Shown here in pieces: positions 17,101-26,383 of a DNA stretch of 64,000 nt. The notes under the pieces were generated by a model. It had not been told where the DNA came from. It searched no databases and saw nothing but the letters and a program-made list of their open reading frames with translations. The stretch comes from Xanthomonas cissicola. Its GTDB lineage: Bacteria > Pseudomonadota > Gammaproteobacteria > Xanthomonadales > Xanthomonadaceae. Within the stretch, counting starts at the first letter, position 1; the number at the start of each line of letters is the position of its first letter. Where the stretch lies: assembly GCF_008801575.1 (NCBI RefSeq), contig NZ_VZPL01000001.1, positions 1 to 64,000 on the forward strand, given 5' to 3'. The position numbers were made by a program, and so were the translations under genes.

Positions 17101-17130
17101 GTCACGGAAGGAGGTCTCGCCTCCCGTGAC
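17101..17130 (-). terminator. Hairpin between the small peptide gene and the P450 gene
   Basis: On the minus strand the sequence folds as GTCACG with CGTGAC plus an inner CCTCC/GGAGG stem around a 5-base loop, with a 3-base bulge. It starts 12 bases after the stop codon of the 26-codon gene. No T-run follows, so it may be an attenuator or an RNase-blocking 3' end that gives more of the peptide message than of the enzyme message. Confidence 0.6.
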
Positions 17131-17141
17131 AGCGTGAAGGG

Positions 17142-17222
17142 TTAATAGGTGTAGATGTAACCGAGCTTGCGGCCAACGATGGTCTGGATCCAACGCCGCA
17201 GAGCATGAAAAAGACGTGTCAT
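17142..17222 (-). CDS. 26-residue peptide, candidate modified-peptide precursor
   Basis: The ATG at 17220-17222 follows TAAGGAG with a 6-base spacer, the best Shine-Dalgarno match I noticed in the window, which decides this start over longer in-frame ones. The product is basic and amphipathic in its first 20 residues (several Arg, one Trp at 11) and ends in Gly-21 followed by YIYTY, so three of the last five residues are Tyr. Codons such as CTT, TTT and GCT are unlike the neighbouring GC-rich usage. The gene leads a unit with a P450 and two sulfotransferases, enzymes that act on aromatic side chains. I infer a leader of about 20 residues and a C-terminal core. No known family was recognised. 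Confidence 0.65.
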   Translation of the reverse strand: MTRLFHALRRWIQTIVGRKLGYIYTY

Positions 17223-17304
17223 AACGATCTCCTTAAAGGCCGAGGTCATCGGCATGCTGATTTGTGAAGAATGTGTTCGAGGACGAAGGTTGTCTAAACA
17301 CACC

Positions 17305-17332
17305 TCAATAGACCAGGTATGACCTGTATTGA
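17305..17332. promoter_or_regulatory. Inverted repeat in the divergent promoter region
   Basis: TCAATA at 17305 and TATTGA at 17332 flank an inner pair CAGGT/ACCTG, giving a two-part imperfect palindrome of 28 bases. It lies 83 bases upstream of the 26-codon gene and 125 bases before the methyltransferase gene on the other strand, so a single bound regulator could control both directions. The regulator is not identifiable. Confidence 0.4.
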
Positions 17333-17456
17333 GCAAACCCGGTTACGCAAACCTGTAGCGGCATACGTAGTACTTCGAGTCATTGTCTCCACCGCGAACA
17401 TTCCAGCTTCGTCGCCGCGTACTATGGCCAAACCGTTTTGAACACGAGCGCGCAGT

Positions 17457-18218
17457 ATGTCCGGCAATTCTCAATACGATCGGATGGCTGCGTTCTACGA
17501 CAGCTTCCATGATCGTTGGCCGACACAGGCACTGCAGCGCTGCGTGCAAACCCTGGCCGACTTCGCCGGTGGCCGTGCATCGCTGGAGTTGGGCATTGGC
17601 AGCGGGCGCATTGCACTGCCGTTGGCCCAATGCGGCGTGCCAGTGACCGGCATCGATAATGCGCGCGCAATGCTCGATGCATTGCGCGCCAAACCCGGTA
17701 GCGATCAGCTTCAACTGATCTGCGCTGATTTTGCCGACCTGCCGTTGAGCGGGCCGTTTGGTCTGATCTACGCGGTGAATGCGTTTGGCTACCTGCTCAC
17801 TCAGGCCGAGCAGTTGCGCTGCGTCATCAATGCCGCGCAGTGCCTGGCGCCCAATGGCATGCTGGTGATCCAGACCGCGGTGCCCGGTGCCGAAGTGTTC
17901 GACGGCAGCGGAAAGATAAGCCAGGTGCTCGACATGCCGGAGACGCAGAGCGAGGGCGCCGCCGTCATGTTGGTGTGCTCGCAACCCGATCCGGTGAAAC
18001 AGCGAATCGATCAACGGGTGGTCGTTCTGAGCGAGGACGGCACGCGCATCTTTTCCGAGCGTCGACGTTACGTTTGGCCGTCGGAACTGGACCTCATGGC
18101 GCAGATCGCCGGTTTGCGACTGCACGCGCGATGGGGCGGTTGGGGCCGCGAGCCGTATGACGCGCGCAGCCGCATCCAGATCTCGGTGTACGTGCTGGCT
18201 GATACCGTCATGGAGTGA
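17457..18218 (+). CDS. Class I SAM-dependent methyltransferase
   Basis: The 253-residue protein has motif I as LELGIGSGRIALPLA (about residues 40-54), then ITGIDNA-like motif II and a LPLSGPFGLIYAVNAFGYLL motif IV region, a standard Rossmann-fold methyltransferase of the Methyltransf_25/11 group. There is no signal peptide. It diverges from the 26-codon peptide gene with a 234-base shared promoter region containing an inverted repeat, so it may belong to the same pathway. Alternatively it is an unrelated neighbour. The substrate is unknown. The gene ends well before a perfect terminator shared with ahcY. Confidence 0.85.
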   Translation: MSGNSQYDRMAAFYDSFHDRWPTQALQRCVQTLADFAGGRASLELGIGSGRIALPLAQCGVPVTGIDNARAMLDALRAKPGSDQLQLICADFADLPLSGPFGLIYAVNAFGYLLTQAEQLRCVINAAQCLAPNGMLVIQTAVPGAEVFDGSGKISQVLDMPETQSEGAAVMLVCSQPDPVKQRIDQRVVVLSEDGTRIFSERRRYVWPSELDLMAQIAGLRLHARWGGWGREPYDARSRIQISVYVLADTVME

Positions 18219-18364
18219 GGCCCTGGTGCGGTTTCAAGGTGGGTGGGGTGCACGGCGGCTGGTCCGGCAGGCGGATGGTTATGCTGGCTCCCGGTAGTGA
18301 GGTGGAGGCCAACGTTGCGCAGATGTGGGACAGCATCGTGGTCAGGCGGAGTTCCCGCTGATCG

Positions 18365-18404
18365 CAAACAAAAACGGGCGCCTTGCGGCGCCCGTTTTTG
18401 TTTG
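18365..18404. terminator. Bidirectional Rho-independent terminator
   Basis: CAAACAAAAACGGGCGCC pairs with GGCGCCCGTTTTTGTTTG around a TTGC loop. The A-run on one side and T-run on the other make it work in both directions, ending the methyltransferase gene (+) and ahcY (-). Confidence 0.95.
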
Positions 18405-18427
18405 CATGGCGATGGTTTGCCGATGGA

Positions 18428-19870
<1,443 letters not shown>

Positions 19871-19904
19871 GCAATGGCTCCGGTAGGCAAACGAATGTCT
19901 GCAA

Positions 19905-20012
19905 TGCCGGGCGCCGTTGAACGGTAACTGCTGGTCGAGCCTGGCCGTGTACCTGCACCTGTGGTGCAGTGAGCGGATCAGTCCGCCCTACCGGTCGCAG
20001 CGCCCCTCGACG
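19905..20012 (-). promoter_or_regulatory. S-adenosylhomocysteine riboswitch
   Basis: The leader of ahcY contains the conserved blocks of the SAH (AdoCys) riboswitch in order on the minus strand: GGGGCGCTGCGACC, then a variable arm with its own stem (CTGCACC/GGTGCAG), CCAGGCTCGACC, and CAACGGCGCCC, whose end pairs back to the start to close P1. The family is an ON switch: SAH binding exposes the ribosome site or prevents termination. About 35 bases separate the aptamer from the ahcY start. Confidence 0.92.
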
Positions 20013-20022
20013 AGAGGGCCCG

Positions 20023-20028
20023 ATTATA
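20023..20028 (-). promoter_or_regulatory. -10 box of the ahcY promoter
   Basis: A consensus TATAAT on the minus strand lies about 10 bases before the riboswitch aptamer, the right place for transcription to begin just ahead of it. No good -35 box is seen at 17 bp, so an activator or an extended contact may help. Confidence 0.65.
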
Positions 20029-20138
20029 TCGGCACCACCCCCGTGCGGCATGAATTGCAGCCGACCCCTACCAACGGCAGGGGAGCGGCCGACAGGCGGC
20101 TGCTATGGTCCGGAGTCGATCATCAGCGGGGACGGACA

Positions 20139-22673
20139 ATGCGGGCGAAACGGCATGCGCAAGGCTGGCGGCAGCACACATGGGCGTTGGCAGGGGCGCT
20201 GGCATTGAGCGCACCGATGATGGCCGGGGCGGCTAGCCCGGCAGCGACCAAGGTGGCAGTCGTGCAACCAGGCCCTGCGCCAGGCAGCGGTTATCAACTT
20301 CCCTCCAAGGCGCTGCAGGCGGTGGTGGACGCCCCGCGCGCGCCGCTGCTGCAGCTCTCGCCCAGGCGCGATCTGGCCGCGATGCTGCAACTGCCGGCAC
20401 TGCCGGACATCGCCGAGGTGGCCCAGCCGGAGCTGAAGCTGGCCGGCCTGCGCATCCATCCGAAGACCTTCGCGGCCAGCCGCTTTTCGTTCGCCAGCAA
20501 GCTGTGGCTGCTGTCGGTGGCCGACGGCAGCGAGCGGCAGATCGCCGGGTTGCCCTCGCCGTTGTCGCTGGCCGATTTGAGCTGGTCGCCCGACCAACGC
20601 CATCTGGCGTTCCGCCGCGAAGACGCCGCCAGCGGCGCCAACGAACTGTGGCTGGTAGACGTGGCGACCGGGCAGGCGCGGCGTCTGGTGGCCGGCTTGA
20701 ACACCAGCGTCAACGACGACTTGCGTTGGTTGCCCGATGGCAGCGGTTTGCTGCTGCAGCAGCAAGTCGCCGGGCAGGGCGCGCCACCGACCCGCGATGC
20801 GACGCCGACCGGGCCGGCTACCCAGCAGACCAGTGCGGCCGCCGGGGTGCGCTCGCTGCCCACCTACCAGGACCTGCTGCGCAACGAGGCCGATGCGCGC
20901 GTGTTCGAGTATTACGCCACCGGCCAGCCGATCATCGTCACCGTGGCCGGGCAGGTACGTCCGATCGCCACGCCGGGCATCTATCTCAACCTGTCGGTGT
21001 CGCCGGATGGCCGTTACATCCTGAGCGAACGCAGCGAGCGGCCGTTCTCGTATCTGGTGCCGGTAGACAACTTCGCGCGCCGCATCGAGGTGCTGGACCT
21101 GCAGGGCAAACTGGTGCGCCAGATCGCGCAGCTGCCGTTGGTGGAAGGCTTGCCGACCGGTAACGACGCGGTGCCGACCGGGGTGCGCGACATCGCCTGG
21201 CGGCACGATGCGCCGGCCACGCTGGTGTGGGCCGAAGCGCAGGACGGTGGCGACCCGGCACGCGAGAGCAAGGTCCGCGATGCGGTGCGGATGCAGGCCG
21301 CGCCGTTCAACCGCGCACCGGTGACGCTGGCGCAGTTGGGCAGCCGGTTCGAAGGCATCCAATGGGGCCGCGGCGATCTGGCGATCTTGAGCGAAAGCTG
21401 GTGGAAGACCCGCCGCACCAAGCAATGGCGCATCGCACCGGATCAACCGCAACGCGCGCCCGAACTGCTGTGGGACCGCTCCTCGCAGGACCGCTACAAG
21501 GACCCGGGCACGCCGGCGACGGTGGCCGACGGCAACGGCCGCCCGCTGCTGCAGACCAGCAGCGATGGCAACAGCCTGTTCCTGTTTGGCAAGGGCGCTT
21601 CGCCGGAAGGCGACCGCCCGTTCGTGGATCGATTCGATCTGCGCAGCAAGCAGGCCACGCGGCTGTTCCACTCGCAGGCGCCGACCTATTCGGCACCGCT
21701 GGCCTTGTTGGACGCGCAGGCCACGCAACTGCTGCTCAGCCGCGAATCGCCGGAGGAACCGGCCAACTATGTCGTGCAATCGCTGGGCGATGGCGCCGCC
21801 GCCGCGCGCGCGTTGACGCACTTCGCACACCCGCTGCCGCAATTGCGCGGCGTGCAGAAGGAGCAGATCCGCTACAAGCGTGCCGACGGCGTGGAGCTCA
21901 CCGCCACACTCTTGCTGCCACCTGGTTACGACCCCAAGCGCAATGGACCACGGCCGTTGCTGATGTGGGCCTACCCGGGCGAATTCAAAAGCGCCGACAC
22001 CGCCAGCCAGGTCACCGACTCGCCGTACCGTTTCAACGCGATCAGTTACTGGGGGCCGCAGGCGTTTCTGGCGATCGGCTATGTGGTGCTCAACAACCCG
22101 AGCATGCCGATCGTGGGCGAAGGCGATGCAGAACCCAACGACACCTATTTGCCGCAGCTGATCGCCGATGCGCAGGCGGCCGTGGACGAAGTGGTGCGGC
22201 GCGGCGTCACCGACCGCGAGCACATCGCCATCGGCGGGCATTCCTACGGTGCCTTCATGACCGCCAACCTGCTCGCGCACACGCGCCTGTTCAAAGCCGG
22301 CATCGCACGCAGCGGCGCCTACAACCGCACGCTCACCCCGTTCGGTTTCCAGGCCGAAGAGCGCAATTACTGGCAGGCGCAATCGGTGTACCAGGCGATG
22401 TCGCCATTCAATTACGCCGACAAGATCAAGGACCCGCTGCTGCTGATCCACGGCCAGGACGACAACAATACCGGCACCTTCCCGATCCAGAGCGAGCGCA
22501 TGTTCGCTGCGATCAAGGGACTGGGTGGCACTGCGCGCCTGGTCCTGTTGCCCAACGAATCGCATGCGTACCGCGCGCGGCAATCAATCATGCAGATGCT
22601 GGCCGAAAGCGAGCAGTGGTTGAAGACCAATGTCGGCGATCCCGCGCAGGCGGAAGTGCCGTCCAAGCGTTGA
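20139..22673 (+). CDS. Secreted S9 prolyl-oligopeptidase-family peptidase
   Basis: From the ATG at 20139 the protein has 844 residues, with a signal peptide (about 1-33, ending AGAAS). Residues about 60-560 form a beta-propeller with WSPDQRHLAF-like repeats, and a C-terminal alpha/beta hydrolase domain follows. The catalytic triad is visible as S702 (GGHSYGAFMTANLLAH), D775 (HGQDDNN) and H809 (NESHAY). The serine-region sequence resembles the chloroplast glutamyl endopeptidase branch of S9 rather than classic POP or DPP4. It should be a periplasmic or secreted peptidase. An open frame extends 74 codons upstream over the ahcY promoter and riboswitch and was not used. Confidence 0.9.
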   Translation: MRAKRHAQGWRQHTWALAGALALSAPMMAGAASPAATKVAVVQPGPAPGSGYQLPSKALQAVVDAPRAPLLQLSPRRDLAAMLQLPALPDIAEVAQPELKLAGLRIHPKTFAASRFSFASKLWLLSVADGSERQIAGLPSPLSLADLSWSPDQRHLAFRREDAASGANELWLVDVATGQARRLVAGLNTSVNDDLRWLPDGSGLLLQQQVAGQGAPPTRDATPTGPATQQTSAAAGVRSLPTYQDLLRNEADARVFEYYATGQPIIVTVAGQVRPIATPGIYLNLSVSPDGRYILSERSERPFSYLVPVDNFARRIEVLDLQGKLVRQIAQLPLVEGLPTGNDAVPTGVRDIAWRHDAPATLVWAEAQDGGDPARESKVRDAVRMQAAPFNRAPVTLAQLGSRFEGIQWGRGDLAILSESWWKTRRTKQWRIAPDQPQRAPELLWDRSSQDRYKDPGTPATVADGNGRPLLQTSSDGNSLFLFGKGASPEGDRPFVDRFDLRSKQATRLFHSQAPTYSAPLALLDAQATQLLLSRESPEEPANYVVQSLGDGAAAARALTHFAHPLPQLRGVQKEQIRYKRADGVELTATLLLPPGYDPKRNGPRPLLMWAYPGEFKSADTASQVTDSPYRFNAISYWGPQAFLAIGYVVLNNPSMPIVGEGDAEPNDTYLPQLIADAQAAVDEVVRRGVTDREHIAIGGHSYGAFMTANLLAHTRLFKAGIARSGAYNRTLTPFGFQAEERNYWQAQSVYQAMSPFNYADKIKDPLLLIHGQDDNNTGTFPIQSERMFAAIKGLGGTARLVLLPNESHAYRARQSIMQMLAESEQWLKTNVGDPAQAEVPSKR

Positions 22674-22690
22674 TCGTCGTCGCACGCAAT

Positions 22691-22723
22691 GCGGTGCGAA
22701 CGCAACGCGGATCGTCGCACCGC
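22691..22723. terminator. Hairpin after the S9 peptidase gene
   Basis: GCGGTGCGA at 22691 pairs with TCGCACCGC at 22715-22723 (9 bp). It lies 17 bases after the stop codon and just before a REP element. No T-run follows. Confidence 0.5.
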
Positions 22724-22725
22724 AC

Positions 22726-22793
22726 GTAGGAGCGCACCCGGGCGCGATGTGGCTTTACCGGTAAAGCCTGGTCGCGCCCGGGTGCGCTCCTAC
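22726..22793. repeat. REP-type palindromic repeat
   Basis: The arms, starting GTAGGAGCGCACCCGGGCGC and its reverse complement, match over 22 bp. The 24-base centre itself holds a GGCTTTACC/GGTAAAGCC palindrome. A second copy with the same arms lies at 51343-51434. Such elements sit between genes in Xanthomonas and relatives and are linked to RAYT transposases. Confidence 0.9.
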
Positions 22794-22958
22794 GCATTGC
22801 CTGCCGGTGCCGGGTGACGGATTCCAGTGGCGCGCACGAACGTGGGCGGCACTTGGTGCAGGATGGTTCGGTCTGAAACCGTCCTGCGCGTCGCGATCAT
22901 CTAATCCTTTTGGGTTAGTCTTCGACGACTTTGCGCTTGAAGAGGGTGTGCGTTTCCG

Positions 22959-25673
22959 ATGAACGAGTACCGCAGCAGTCTTGTGTTCGCGACCCCCGAT
23001 CTTCCCTTGCGCGACGATGTGCGTCGGCTCGGCGCGCTGGTGGGTGATCTGCTCGCCGAGCAGGTCTCTGCGGAATTCCTCGATGAAATCGAACGCGTGC
23101 GCACCACCGCCATCTCGCGGCGCGAAAGCGATGCCCCACCGTCCACGCTGAGCGAACAACTCGCCGGTCGGCAGCCGCGTGACGCCGAAGCGCTGGTCCG
23201 GGCATTCAGTACCTATTTCCAGGTGGTCAATATCGCCGAGCGCGTGCACCGCATCCGCCGCCGTCGCGAATATCAGCGCAGCGGCACCGACACGCCGCAG
23301 CCCGATGGCCTGCATGACGCATTGCGCCGGCTCAAGGCGCAGGGCGTGACCCTGGACGAACTCAGCCAATGGTTGCCGCGCATCGACGTGGAGCCGGTGT
23401 TCACCGCGCATCCCACCGAGGCGGTACGGCGCGCGCTGCTGGAAAAAGAGCAGCTGATGGTCGCCAGCCTGGTCGACAACCTGGACGGCATGCGCACGCC
23501 CAACGAGCGTGCCAGCGATGCCGCGCGCTTCCGCATGGCCTTGACCGCGTCGTGGCAGACCGCCGATTCCTCGCCGGTGCGCCCCACCGTGGACGACGAG
23601 CGCGAGCATGTGGGCTTCTACCTCACCCAGGTGCTCTACCGCGTCATCCCGGTGATGTACGAAACGCTCGAACACGCCATCGAAGAAACCTACGGCAGCG
23701 TGCCGGCATTGCCGCGTCTGCTGCGCTTCGGCACCTGGGTGGGCGGCGACATGGACGGCAATCCCAACGTGGATGCCAAGACCATCGCCGGGACGCTGGA
23801 CGCGCAGCGGCGCGCGGTGCTGGACCGTTATCAAAAAGAACTCTGGCAGTTGGCCAGCCTGCTCAGCCAATCGACCACGCTGGTACAGGTGAGCGGCGAA
23901 CTCACCGCGCAGCTGGAACGCTACCGCGTGCTGCTCCCCGACGCCGCCGCGCGTTCGCGCCCGCGCCATGGCGACATGCCGTACCGCCTGCTCAACGACC
24001 TGATGCGCGCGCGCCTGCAGGCCACCCTGGACGATGCCGATGGCGCCTATGCCGCTCCATCGGAGCTCGAACACGATCTGCAGCTGATCCTGGACAGCCT
24101 GCAGGCCAACAAGGGCCTGCATGCCGGTTGGTTCGCGGTACGGCGCCTGTTGTGGCGCGTGCGCAGCTTCGGTTTCCATCTGGCGCGGCTGGACGTGCGC
24201 CAGGAATCGAGCGTGCATGCGCGCGCAGTGGCCGATGCCCTGGGCCAGACCGACTGGGACGCACAGGACGCCACCCAGCGCGCCGCCGTGCTCGGCCCGT
24301 ATGCCGCAGGGCAAGACCCCTTGCCGCGCGTGGACGATGAAGGCAATGCACGGTTGGATGCGGTATTCGCCGCGCTTGCCGATGCACGTACCCGCCACGG
24401 CGCCGATGCATTGGGCAGCTACATCATCTCGATGGCGCATAACCGCGCCGACGTGTTGACTGTGCTGGCACTGGCGCGGCGTGGCGGCCTGGTCGACGAC
24501 GCCGGCGCTGTGCCGCTGGATATCGTGCCGCTGTTCGAAACCGTGGACGATCTGCGCGGCGGTACCGGCACCGTGCAGGACCTGCTGGCCGACCCGGTCT
24601 ATCGCCAGCATCTGGCCGCACGCGGCGATACCCAGATGGTGATGCTGGGCTATTCGGACAGCGGCAAGGACGGCGGCATCGCCGCCTCGCGCTGGGGCCT
24701 GCAACGCGCGCAGGTCGAGCTGCTGGAAGCGGCCGCCGAGTTGGGCGTGCGGCTGACCTTCTTCCACGGCCGAGGCGGCTCGATCGCGCGCGGCGGCGGC
24801 AAGACCAGCCGCGCGCTGGATGCCGCACCGCGCGGCAGCGTGGATGGGCGCCTGCGCGTTACCGAGCAGGGCGAGGTGATCCACCGCAAATATGGCATCC
24901 GCGCATTGGCGTTGCGCTCGCTGGAGCAGATGACCGGCGCGGTGCTGCTCTCGAGCCTGCGCCCGCGTGCGCCCGAGCCGCGCGAGGCGCGTTGGCGCCC
25001 GGTGATGGATCTGGTGGCCGAACGCAGCACGGTCGCGTATCGCGCCTTCGTCGGCGCGCCGGAGTTCATGCAGTACTTCCGCCTGGCCACGCCGATCGAT
25101 GTGATCGAACGCATGACGCTGGGTTCGCGCCCGTCGCGGCGGCTGGGCCAGGACGCGGCGCTGTCCAACCTGCGTGCGATACCGTGGGTGTTTGCGTGGA
25201 GCCAGGCGCGTGCGGTGATTCCCGGCTGGTACGGCGTGGGCAGCGGCCTGCAGGCGGCGGTGGATGCCGGGCATGAAGAGACCTTGCGCGAAATGGCGCA
25301 GGACTGGCCGTTCTTCCGCACCTTTCTGGACGACATCGCCATGGTGTTGTCCAAGGGCGATCTGAACATCGCCGAGTTGTTCTCGCGCTTGTCCGGCGAC
25401 CTGCACACGCGGTTTTTCCCGCTGATTCGCGACGAACTGGCATTGACCAAGGGCTGGGTGAAGGCGCTGCTGCAACAACAGTCGCTGTTGCAGCACGACC
25501 CGCGGCTGGCGTTGTCGATCCGTCTGCGCAATCCCTACATCGACCCGATCAGCGTGCTGCAGGTGGATCTGCTGCAACGCTGGCGCGCCACCGATGGCGA
25601 AGACGAAGCGCTGCTGCGTGCGCTGGTGGCCTGCGTCAATGGCGTCTCGCAAGGCGTGCAGAACACCGGCTGA
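22959..25673 (+). CDS. ppc: Phosphoenolpyruvate carboxylase
   Basis: The 904-residue protein carries the conserved PEPC sequences: [12 protein letters not shown] (catalytic His region, about residue 150), [40 protein letters not shown] and the invariant C-terminal QNTG. It carboxylates PEP to oxaloacetate in the cytoplasm, replenishing the TCA cycle. Length matches bacterial enzymes. The ATG at 22959 is the first and lies directly before the conserved [11 protein letters not shown] segment. The gene stands alone between a REP element and a TetR operon. Confidence 0.98.
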   Translation: MNEYRSSLVFATPDLPLRDDVRRLGALVGDLLAEQVSAEFLDEIERVRTTAISRRESDAPPSTLSEQLAGRQPRDAEALVRAFSTYFQVVNIAERVHRIRRRREYQRSGTDTPQPDGLHDALRRLKAQGVTLDELSQWLPRIDVEPVFTAHPTEAVRRALLEKEQLMVASLVDNLDGMRTPNERASDAARFRMALTASWQTADSSPVRPTVDDEREHVGFYLTQVLYRVIPVMYETLEHAIEETYGSVPALPRLLRFGTWVGGDMDGNPNVDAKTIAGTLDAQRRAVLDRYQKELWQLASLLSQSTTLVQVSGELTAQLERYRVLLPDAAARSRPRHGDMPYRLLNDLMRARLQATLDDADGAYAAPSELEHDLQLILDSLQANKGLHAGWFAVRRLLWRVRSFGFHLARLDVRQESSVHARAVADALGQTDWDAQDATQRAAVLGPYAAGQDPLPRVDDEGNARLDAVFAALADARTRHGADALGSYIISMAHNRADVLTVLALARRGGLVDDAGAVPLDIVPLFETVDDLRGGTGTVQDLLADPVYRQHLAARGDTQMVMLGYSDSGKDGGIAASRWGLQRAQVELLEAAAELGVRLTFFHGRGGSIARGGGKTSRALDAAPRGSVDGRLRVTEQGEVIHRKYGIRALALRSLEQMTGAVLLSSLRPRAPEPREARWRPVMDLVAERSTVAYRAFVGAPEFMQYFRLATPIDVIERMTLGSRPSRRLGQDAALSNLRAIPWVFAWSQARAVIPGWYGVGSGLQAAVDAGHEETLREMAQDWPFFRTFLDDIAMVLSKGDLNIAELFSRLSGDLHTRFFPLIRDELALTKGWVKALLQQQSLLQHDPRLALSIRLRNPYIDPISVLQVDLLQRWRATDGEDEALLRALVACVNGVSQGVQNTG

Positions 25674-25783
25674 TCGCATGGCCGGCTGCAGTGACGGGCA
25701 GGGGACAAATCCACCGCAAGCCAACGGCAACCACGCCGTTGGTCGGAGAGCGCGCGCAAACGGCAAGCGGACTCTGGTGTAAA

Positions 25784-25799
25784 CGGACAAATCTGTCCG
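25784..25799. promoter_or_regulatory. Likely TetR autoregulatory operator
   Basis: CGGACAAATCTGTCCG has perfect 6-bp arms around a 4-base centre. It ends 11 bases before the TetR start and touches a GATAAT -10-like hexamer at 25799-25804, so a bound repressor would block polymerase. Confidence 0.65.
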
Positions 25800-25804
25800 A
25801 TAAT
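25799..25804 (+). promoter_or_regulatory. -10-like hexamer just upstream of the TetR start
   Basis: GATAAT ends 6 bases before the ATG at 25811, so transcription could begin at or beside the start codon and give a leaderless message. No clear -35 box and no Shine-Dalgarno site are seen. Inference only. Confidence 0.35.
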
Positions 25805-25810
25805 GCCGGC

Positions 25811-26383
25811 ATGATGACTGCCCGCCCCGATGCCGCGCTGCGCCGCCGGCAGATTCTCGATGCCGCCGACGAAGTGTTCAGCGAACATGGCGTCAATGCC
25901 CCGCTGGAGCTGGTGGTGGAGCGCGCCGGATTGGGGCGCGCCACGCTCTATCGCAATTTCCCCGATCGGCTGGCGCTGATGACGGCATTGATGGCGCGTG
26001 GCCTGGATGGGCTGGAGCGCCTTGCCGCCGACCTCGCCGACCGTCCGGATGGCCTGGCGGTGCTGCTGCACGATGTCGCCGAGCACATCGCCCAGTCGTC
26101 GCCGCTGGTGGATTTCTGGCGCTCGATCGAACGCGCGCACCCGGCGGTGGAGGCGGCAGATCGGCGTGCGGTCGGCATCTTTCTGCCATTCGTCCATCGC
26201 GCCCGCGACGCCGGGCTGTGCCGGGCCGATGTCGACGAGGAGCAAGTGCTGTTGGTGATCGACATGCTGGGGAGCTGTCTGCGCGGCAACGATGAGGCAG
26301 AACGCAAACGGCTTGCGCATCGCTCGGCCGATCTGCTGATGCATGCGCTGGGCATGCAGGTGCCGGTAGGCGGCACGCGATGA
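25811..26383 (+). CDS. TetR/AcrR family regulator
   Basis: The 190-residue protein has a TetR N-terminal domain: RRRQILDAADEVFSEHGV and the helix-turn-helix VVERAGLGRATLYRNFPDR at about 35-53. The C-terminal ligand domain is not assignable. It lies over a palindrome that fits an own operator and overlaps the next gene by 4 bases (ATGA), so it probably represses the whole three-gene unit including the DUF4105 and lipoprotein hydrolase genes. The inducer is unknown. Start codon choice between the two adjacent ATGs at 25811 and 25814 is open. Confidence 0.9.
   Translation: MMTARPDAALRRRQILDAADEVFSEHGVNAPLELVVERAGLGRATLYRNFPDRLALMTALMARGLDGLERLAADLADRPDGLAVLLHDVAEHIAQSSPLVDFWRSIERAHPAVEAADRRAVGIFLPFVHRARDAGLCRADVDEEQVLLVIDMLGSCLRGNDEAERKRLAHRSADLLMHALGMQVPVGGTR

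Noticed and set aside
14060-17222. Identification of the peptide locus with the Xanthomonas rax (RaxX/RaxST) system
   Set aside because: The peptide is shorter and unlike RaxX, there are two sulfotransferases of other types, a P450 is present, and no secretion genes (raxA/B) are adjacent.
17142-17336. Longer 64-residue version of the small peptide gene
   Set aside because: The in-frame upstream starts lack a ribosome site and the longer frame runs through the palindrome and promoter region; TAAGGAG precedes the 26-codon start.
20103-22583. An 826-codon minus-strand frame opposite the S9 peptidase
   Set aside because: Antisense shadow of a gene with an intact catalytic triad.
22755-25790. 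A 1011-codon open frame on the minus strand opposite ppc
   Set aside because: It is the antisense shadow of a strongly conserved gene in GC-rich DNA; its product is His/Arg/Gln-rich with no domain.
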